DNA from: CBDCRK01 sp965220955
GTDB lineage: Bacteria; Desulfobacterota; Binatia; Bin18; CBDCRK01
NCBI GenBank assembly: GCA_965220955.1
Contig: CBDCRK010000024.1
Coordinates: 1 to 64,000 of the forward strand
DNA length: 64,000 nt
Direction: 5' to 3'
Shown: positions 59,394-64,000 of the stretch, in pieces
How the letters are laid out: each line of letters begins with the position of its first letter
Numbering within the stretch: position 1 is the stretch's first letter
Notes under the pieces: model-generated
Told to the model about the DNA's origin: nothing
The model's input: only the letters and a program-made list of their open reading frames with translations
Database searches by the model: none
Translations under genes and position numbers: made by a program

Positions 59394-60824
59394 CTAGCAC
59401 AGTTCTCTTTTTCCCGGCAATGGCTTTACTATAACCGTGCATACTTTCTTTGTCTGCGGCGTGACCTCCCCCCACTTACCCCGCACGTACCCAGGTACCC
59501 ACACCACCTCTTCCCCTGCCACCACCAGAGGGAGGGTGTGACGCTGTGCCGGGGATACCTTAGCATCGATAAAGACGTTTTTAACCTTCTTGTGTCCTGT
59601 CATTCCGCGCGGGCAAACCCGATCTCCGGGCTGAAAGTTGCGCACAGTGATCCCTCCATCCAGAACTCCAACATCAAACAGTGTCTGCCATCCCTGAGCA
59701 GTACCAGATTGCTGTGACTGCCCCTCCCACCAGAAAACGGGCACACTAAGACTAATATGCCAACCTGTTTCTGAGAGAACAAGCTCCTCCCCAGGAAAGA
59801 GAGTGTAAACGTAAGGCACAGGAACTCTTGTTATTTGTTTCTCTCTCCGCAGAATATCGTACTCTCGCACTACCCGAAGCCCATAGGGAAGGTCAAGCCT
59901 ACCGGTGGTCGGCCCCTGGTTCATCAAATCAAGCACCCGGGCCACGTGCGCAAAGCTAATCTCCCCTACTCGTCCCATATGCTCTAGCAACCACATTCTC
60001 ACAACCCGCATTCTAAGGCCATCAGGCTCGATCTGCAAACGGGGGATAGAAAGAGCACCAGAGGGTTCCTGCACCCGGGTCAGGCACTCTTGTGCCACTT
60101 TTACCAACAGGACCTCTTCTTCCCGCATCAGGTCTGCTAGGTGGGCTAGATGTTGCCGCACCTGCGGCGAGAACTCCCGCTCTAGTAAGGGAAGCAGTAG
60201 GTGGCGAATGCGGTTGCGGGTGTAGATAGTATTCGCGTTGGTGGAGTCCGTGGCAAAAGGAAGATTTTGTTCGACGAGGTAAGCAAACACCTCTGTGCGG
60301 GAGCAGGCAAGGAGCGGACGGATGAGCCATCCCTCACGCACCGGGGAAATCCCTCCAAGACCGTTCCTGCCGCTGCCACGCAGCAGGCGAAAGAGCACGG
60401 TCTCAGCCTGATCATCCTGGGTATGTCCTAGAGCCATGTAATCAAGGCCATACGCTTCTTTTACCTCGGCAAAAAATCGGTATCGTTCCTCTCTAGCCCA
60501 TGCCTCTATCCCACTCTTTCTGCCGCCCGGGGCAAGCTCGCGAACAACACACGGCAGATCCCAACGTTGACATAGTTCCTTCACCATTTCCCGCTCTTGT
60601 ACGGCCTCTTGGCGCAGCCCATGGTCCACGTGGGCAACCACCAGGGTTAGGTCCCACTGAGGCTGTAGCTCTCTAAGGGCTGCCAGCAAGGCCACTGAGT
60701 CCGGTCCTCCAGAAACCGCCACACCAACCCGTGTTCCCTGTTCAAGCAGCTGATAGCGATGTATGGTACGCTCGATGGTCTGGCAAAACTTCCTCGTATT
60801 TGTCACCTGTAAGTGTTGAACCAT
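59394..60824 (-). CDS. tilS: tRNA(Ile)-lysidine synthase
   Basis: Protein of 476 residues that makes lysidine at the wobble position of the AUA-reading tRNA-Ile. The PP-loop SGGPDS is at 38-43, followed by VVAHVDHGLRQEA and GHTQDDQAETVLFRLLRGSG. The C-terminal substrate domains are complete (NFQPGDRVCPRGMTGHKKVK). It is first in the tilS-ftsH-cdaA-cdaR-glmM-nnrDE-tsaE series. Confidence 0.95.
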   Translation of the reverse strand: MVQHLQVTNTRKFCQTIERTIHRYQLLEQGTRVGVAVSGGPDSVALLAALRELQPQWDLTLVVAHVDHGLRQEAVQEREMVKELCQRWDLPCVVRELAPGGRKSGIEAWAREERYRFFAEVKEAYGLDYMALGHTQDDQAETVLFRLLRGSGRNGLGGISPVREGWLIRPLLACSRTEVFAYLVEQNLPFATDSTNANTIYTRNRIRHLLLPLLEREFSPQVRQHLAHLADLMREEEVLLVKVAQECLTRVQEPSGALSIPRLQIEPDGLRMRVVRMWLLEHMGRVGEISFAHVARVLDLMNQGPTTGRLDLPYGLRVVREYDILRREKQITRVPVPYVYTLFPGEELVLSETGWHISLSVPVFWWEGQSQQSGTAQGWQTLFDVGVLDGGITVRNFQPGDRVCPRGMTGHKKVKNVFIDAKVSPAQRHTLPLVVAGEEVVWVPGYVRGKWGEVTPQTKKVCTVIVKPLPGKRELC

Positions 60825-60871
60825 TGGCGACCCTTAATCCCTTATTCTTTTTTGATATCGAGCAATGCCCT

Positions 60872-60895
60872 TGTCAAGCCAGCCCAGGCTTGACA
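60872..60895. repeat. 9-bp inverted repeat between divergent genes
   Basis: TGTCAAGCC (60872-60880) and GGCTTGACA (60887-60895) pair around AGCCCA. The site lies in the 83-bp gap between tilS and the exported-protein gene. Its right arm contains TTGACA, so it may overlap a -35 box and act as an operator. Confidence 0.5.
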
Positions 60896-60907
60896 TGATA
60901 GTTAAAT

Positions 60908-61570
60908 ATGACAATGAGGTCGCTTTGGGCCTGGGCATTCACCCTATTTTTGCTTGTGGGGTCCGTGCCGTGTGTAGCGGACGAGGAGCAACCCTGGAGT
61001 AGTTCTCCTCCCAAAGAATTGCTTAACCTCTTGGAGCAGATTCATCAACAGTACGGAGCCAACGCCGTAACCCTAGTCAGTTGGCTCCTCGATGCCACCG
61101 TCCATAACGGCTCCATTCTTACCGCCTCTATTAAAGTCAACGGACTACAGGAGCATGCCGACCAGAAGTTTCTGGTGTTCCGCTTGGAAACCGGCATGAT
61201 CTTTAATTCCCTGGCGCTCGATCAGACCGGAAGGCTTGACGCCCTATGGAAACAAATCATTGCCCAAGCCTTCACTCACCTTAACACCCTTACCATACCG
61301 GCAGACGGAGTGATGATTAACCTTCTATATAACTACAAACCATACCAAGATACCGAGGAGCTGAGGCGCACTCTTGACGATGTTGGCACCAGCGAGGAAG
61401 CCAAATTCTACTTTCCGTCCGAGGCGTTGCGGGCCTACCTGAGCAAAGCCCTCAGCGCCCAAGAACTGATCAATCGCTCCACCGTTACCGTTGACAGCAC
61501 CCCGGTACCCTTGTTTCTCTCCACCACCGCTACCAACGGACGGGGAAATCTCACTACCCCAGACTCCTAA
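60908..61570 (+). CDS. exported protein of unknown function
   Basis: Protein of 220 residues with a signal peptide (MTMRSLWAWAFTLFLLVGSV then PCVADE, cleavage near 24). The mature part is mixed alpha/beta (QKFLVFRLETGMIFNSLALD, GVMINLLYNYKPYQDTEELR) and has a Ser/Thr-rich tail. Only two Cys-free stretches and no catalytic motif were seen, so I do not recognise the family. It is divergent from tilS and probably periplasmic. No obvious ribosome-binding site precedes the ATG. Confidence 0.72.
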   Translation: MTMRSLWAWAFTLFLLVGSVPCVADEEQPWSSSPPKELLNLLEQIHQQYGANAVTLVSWLLDATVHNGSILTASIKVNGLQEHADQKFLVFRLETGMIFNSLALDQTGRLDALWKQIIAQAFTHLNTLTIPADGVMINLLYNYKPYQDTEELRRTLDDVGTSEEAKFYFPSEALRAYLSKALSAQELINRSTVTVDSTPVPLFLSTTATNGRGNLTTPDS

Positions 61571-61990
61571 GTGCCAAGGGCGCTTATACAGGCTAAGAGC
61601 TGGCGGGGCGGATATTGGCGTTGTCCCATCTGTTGCACCGACACCTCGAAGCGCTCCTGCATCTGGACGTCGTCCTCAGTGCCTACATCTTGGGCAAGAC
61701 AGGCATACTTCAGCTGCATGCTGTTGGGATCTTTAAAGTAGATGGATTGAGCCCAGCCGTGGTCTACAACGTCCATGACCTCTATCTTCTTAGCTAGCAG
61801 CTCCTAACGTTTCTCTTCCAGCGCCCCCCTCGGTACCGGCTTCAAAAGCAAAATGATAAAACGCGCTGGGCACTCCCAAACCCCGGTTAATACCCGCATC
61901 GTACTCTTCCGGAACCCCCGGCACCCCACGAGCCTCCATAAAGGCTATGAGCTGGTCACGCCCGGTATCAAAATGAAGGAAGCCTAGGTG
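61567..61990 (-). pseudogene. VOC-family protein, broken
   Basis: The minus strand first reads PHLGFLHFDTGRDQLIAFME and GVPSAFYHFAFEAGTE; after a frame change within a G6 run it reads ALEEKR, a TAG, then ELLAKKIEVMDVVDHGWAQS and IYFKDPNSMQLKYACLA. Joined, this is the middle and C-terminal part of a VOC protein with one frameshift and one nonsense codon. The N-terminal part is missing; the tRNA gene lies where it should start. Confidence 0.8.
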
Positions 61991-62000
61991 GGGTAGAATC

Positions 62001-62074
62001 TGGCGGCGCCCGGACTCGAACCGGGGACCTAGGGATTATGAGACCCTCGCTCTAACCTACTGAGCTACGCCGCC
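62001..62074 (-). tRNA. tRNA-Met (anticodon CAT)
   Basis: The minus strand folds as a full tRNA: acceptor GGCGGCG (62068-62074) with CGCCGCC, discriminator A at 62001, D-arm AGCTCAGTAGGTTAGAGC-type, anticodon loop CTCATAA giving CAT, and T-arm CCCGG-TTCGAGT-CCGGG. The innermost anticodon-stem pair is T-T. CCA is not encoded. CAT could be elongator Met or a lysidine-modified Ile; the body looks like elongator Met. Confidence 0.92.
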
Positions 62075-62085
62075 ATACAAAGAAA

Positions 62086-62505
62086 TCAATTACTTAGGTT
62101 AGGTTGCTCCTCCTGAAGAGGAGTGACTGTCATTGTTTTTGTCATTGTTTGCGATGACAACTGCTGGTCGAGCTTACAAGCGGCTTCTTTTAGGTCTCCC
62201 TCGCTCACGATGTGGTAACGGTCAAAGACAGCACGGGTCTTATGCCCAGCTATTTGCATTGCCACCCTCTCAGGGATACCCGCTCTCAACATGTTCCTTA
62301 CTGCTGTGCGCCTGAAGTCATGAGAAATTTTATCAGGAGTCCTCGCTTCCCGACAAGCCCGGTGCCACGCCTTGTAGAAGGACCGCATCCTCTCCCCTCG
62401 CTTATGAAATACCCAAGGACAGTCAGAATAGTGGGCAAGATGTTCCTGCCATTGTTGATCTAAGACCTCCCTTAGTATCTTTTGAAATACTATTGGAAAA
62501 ACACT
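62086..62505 (-). pseudogene. tyrosine recombinase (integrase), C-terminal remnant
   Basis: The frame runs from about 62505 (IVFQKILREVLDQQWQEHLA) through WVFHKRGERMRSFYKAWHRA to the catalytic core HDFRRTAVRNMLRAG, GHKTRAVFDRYHI. The H-x-x-R, His and catalytic Tyr are kept. The N-terminal SAM-like domain and the first catalytic Arg region are missing, with a TAA in frame before it. It sits 11 bp from the 5' end of the tRNA-Met gene. Confidence 0.85.
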
Positions 62506-62722
62506 AGGTTATCAGCTTAGCTCAAATGACAATGAAATCCATCTTGAGTGAGAGACAAGCACAATTCTACGATCTCTTCACAGGACTATATATTAAATTT
62601 TTCGAGAATCTACGAGAGAGGTTAAATTAGCAACTTAGGAGCTGTGATAGATTTTTGCATGAATGTGGACCAACCCCCAAGATTGTCTTTTTTTCACGTT
62701 TGCTATCGCAACCCTAGAATCC

Positions 62723-62752
62723 TTGCCATTCGAGACCGGCGGGCGATATAAT
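62723..62752 (+). promoter_or_regulatory. predicted promoter of the CmcJ/NvfI-family gene
   Basis: TTGCCA (62723-62728) and a perfect TATAAT (62747-62752) are 18 bp apart, 30 bp before the start codon. The stretch 62510-62720 is AT-rich and shows only a 32-codon open frame of doubtful reality (62527-62625). Confidence 0.55.
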
Positions 62753-62781
62753 CCAGGGTCGTAACTTGGAAGGAGGAAAGA

Positions 62782-63783
62782 ATGACTAAAGTCGCAGCAC
62801 CGGCGACCGGCAGCGAAGGCAGTTCGGGGCGGCTCAACTACCTCGATCCGTCTGTTCGAAGTTCGCTCTACCGAAACGGCAAGGTATTCACCCGACGCGA
62901 TCCTGACGGCAGCGACGCCGGCACCGAGGGAGTCGTCCTCCAGGAGCGGCAGATGACGGTCCACAATGCCCGACTCTTGGAGGGGAAGGAACGTCGAAGG
63001 GTCGATAAAAATGGGTTTGAGTTGCTTACCCAACCCCTGCACCGTCCGGATCTCAACTTTTTCGATCACCAAGAAGTCCTTCAGGACTACTACCGCGGAT
63101 GCGCCCAGGTAGTCCAAGAGGCGACCGGCGCCCCCTACGTCGTCGCCTTCGACCACAACGTCCGGTCGGCGGCCGGAAAACAAAGCAAGCAGCGCATTCA
63201 CGAGGGGCAGCAGGTGCAAGGCCCGGCCCATCTCGCGCATGGAGACTACACCCTCAGGAGCGCTCCAGAGCGGTTACAACGCTTGGCAAAACCACCTAGC
63301 GGCAACGACACGCTACGCTTGATGATCGACCGAAGGCAATCTCTCCTCGAGCCCGAGAAGGTGTATTGGGCACTCAACGAAGGCGGACGCTTCGCAATTA
63401 TCAATGTGTGGCGCAACATCGCCGAGGAGCCGGTCGCGACCCATCCCCTCGCGTTGTGCGACGCGCAGAGCGTGAATCCCGAAGACCTCGTGGTATTCGA
63501 GATTCACTATCAGGACCGAGTGGGCGAGAACTACTTTGCCAAGCACTCGTGGCGACACCAGTGGTACTACTACCCGGCGATGACCCGCGAGGAGGCCCTA
63601 CTGATCAAGCAGTGGGACTCGGCCGGGCCCTTCGCCCACTCAGCGGGGCTCCGGCCCGATAGCGATGACGCGCAAGCGCCTTGTACTTTCAGCTTTCACA
63701 GCGCCTTCGAGGATCCGTCTACACCCCCCGATGCGCCCGAGCGATGGAGTATCGAGGTCCGGTGTGTTGTCATGTTCGAATGA
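62782..63783 (+). CDS. CmcJ/NvfI-family oxidoreductase (2OG-Fe(II)-like)
   Basis: Protein of 333 residues. The pattern fits the CmcJ/NvfI and GA4-desaturase-like family: LNYLDPSVRSS, VVAFDHNVRS, AHGDYTLRSAPERLQ, FAIINVWRNIAEEPVATHPL, LALCDAQSV and WYYYPAMTREEALLIKQWDS. Members hydroxylate or desaturate secondary metabolites and occur mainly in fungi and some bacteria. The first His-x-Asp is HGD. AAGGAGGAAAG precedes the ATG. GC and codon use differ from the neighbours, and it lies past an integrase relic, so horizontal gain is likely. No biosynthetic cluster is seen inside the window. Confidence 0.85.
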   Translation: MTKVAAPATGSEGSSGRLNYLDPSVRSSLYRNGKVFTRRDPDGSDAGTEGVVLQERQMTVHNARLLEGKERRRVDKNGFELLTQPLHRPDLNFFDHQEVLQDYYRGCAQVVQEATGAPYVVAFDHNVRSAAGKQSKQRIHEGQQVQGPAHLAHGDYTLRSAPERLQRLAKPPSGNDTLRLMIDRRQSLLEPEKVYWALNEGGRFAIINVWRNIAEEPVATHPLALCDAQSVNPEDLVVFEIHYQDRVGENYFAKHSWRHQWYYYPAMTREEALLIKQWDSAGPFAHSAGLRPDSDDAQAPCTFSFHSAFEDPSTPPDAPERWSIEVRCVVMFE

Positions 63784-63804
63784 GATCCCGGCGGAGGTGT
63801 TGGC

Positions 63805-63840
63805 GCGACCTTCGCGGTTCAAATCCGCTCGTCGGCTCCG
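63805..63840 (+). other. tRNA 3'-end-like sequence
   Basis: The stretch contains GCGG-TTCAAAT-CCGC followed by TCGTCGGCTCC, like the T-arm and acceptor end of a tRNA. No matching 5' half lies in front of it. It may be an attachment-site copy left by an integrated element, or chance. Confidence 0.3.
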
Positions 63841-64000
63841 GCGTTTTCGGGTCAAATCGAATAACCGGGGGAAAAGGAGAGCGTCAAAAAGTCGGGGAGG
63901 TGGGTGACGATATGGGCTTGAAACCCCATAAAACTCCTCCGTCCTCCAGACCGAAGCTATAAGCGACACCCCCGGGTTCTTGATGCTCTCCATTATCAAT

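Noticed and set aside
60893..60898. TTGACA before the exported-protein gene as a promoter
   Set aside because: It lies only 10-15 bp from the start codon, so a -10 box at normal spacing would fall inside the coding sequence.
62527..62625. Plus-strand 32-codon frame starting MTMKSILSERQ
   Set aside because: No ribosome-binding site and no similarity; AT-rich region where short frames arise easily.
63640..63999. Minus-strand open frame of 119 codons at the right edge
   Set aside because: It is antisense to the end of the CmcJ/NvfI gene and has low-complexity Arg/Ser composition without recognisable motifs.

Overview
The window looks like the chromosome of an uncultured, probably Gram-negative bacterium of mid GC. 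Pointers are a lipobox-bearing LysM/M23 (NlpD-like) protein, a DUF1329 exported protein, a bacterial-type SpeD/SpeE pair, an RRM-type RNA-binding protein and a cdaA-cdaR-glmM block. The catabolic content (family III CoA-transferase, crotonases, LLM flavin oxidoreductase, several amidases, PuuE-like deacetylases, EutBC, VOC proteins, many alpha/beta hydrolases) resembles large-genome uncultured lineages such as Tectomicrobia or deltaproteobacteria-like groups. I cannot place it more exactly from sequence alone, and no rRNA is present.

Layout. 1-5 kb: the end of an unknown gene, a compact M50 site-2 protease, a frameshifted CoA-transferase, an LLM oxidoreductase, a crotonase remnant, an SDR dehydratase and a broken RraA-like gene. 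5-9 kb: a decayed HigB/HigA-type locus, an internally deleted RAYT/REP element and a high-GC single-polypeptide restriction-modification enzyme. 9-28 kb: small-molecule catabolism and transport (PuuE-like deacetylase, two amidases, RRM protein, desaturase, DUF1329-Rieske pair, GNATs, hydrolases, one MFS on + and two tandem MFS paralogs on -, a methyltransferase, VOC protein). 28-30 kb: gene debris plus an intact PIN toxin/antitoxin pair. 30-44 kb: eutBC, a second PuuE-like deacetylase abutted by an IS605-type TnpB element, gamma-glutamyltransferase, relics, two amidohydrolases, a ferritin-like/cupin fusion and a carboxymuconolactone-decarboxylase-like protein. 43-61 kb: conserved housekeeping genes, all on the minus strand (speD-speE, apt, NlpD-like, cysE, aspartate kinase, msrA, DUF190-crcB, then tilS-ftsH-cdaA-cdaR-glmM-nnrDE-tsaE). 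61-64 kb: an exported protein, a broken VOC gene, tRNA-Met, an integrase relic and a CmcJ/NvfI-family oxidoreductase.

The most striking property is gene decay. About twenty recognisable gene remnants sit between intact genes: N- or C-terminal stubs, internal deletions joining distant parts of one gene, frameshifts and premature stops. Almost all lie in the accessory regions, while the housekeeping block is intact apart from debris between genes. Mobile traces (RAYT ends repeated at 5.6, 5.9 and 37 kb, a MITE-like element at 23.9 kb, TnpB at 33.5-34.7 kb, an integrase stub at 62 kb) are small and mostly degenerate. The surviving accessory genes point to scavenging of amides, ethanolamine, glutathione or gamma-glutamyl peptides, ureide-like compounds and acyl-CoAs.

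Starts were reassigned by ribosome-binding site wherever the longest open frame ran into upstream sequence. Frameshifts are inferred from conserved protein similarity recalled from families; sequencing error cannot be excluded for single-base lesions in homopolymers.
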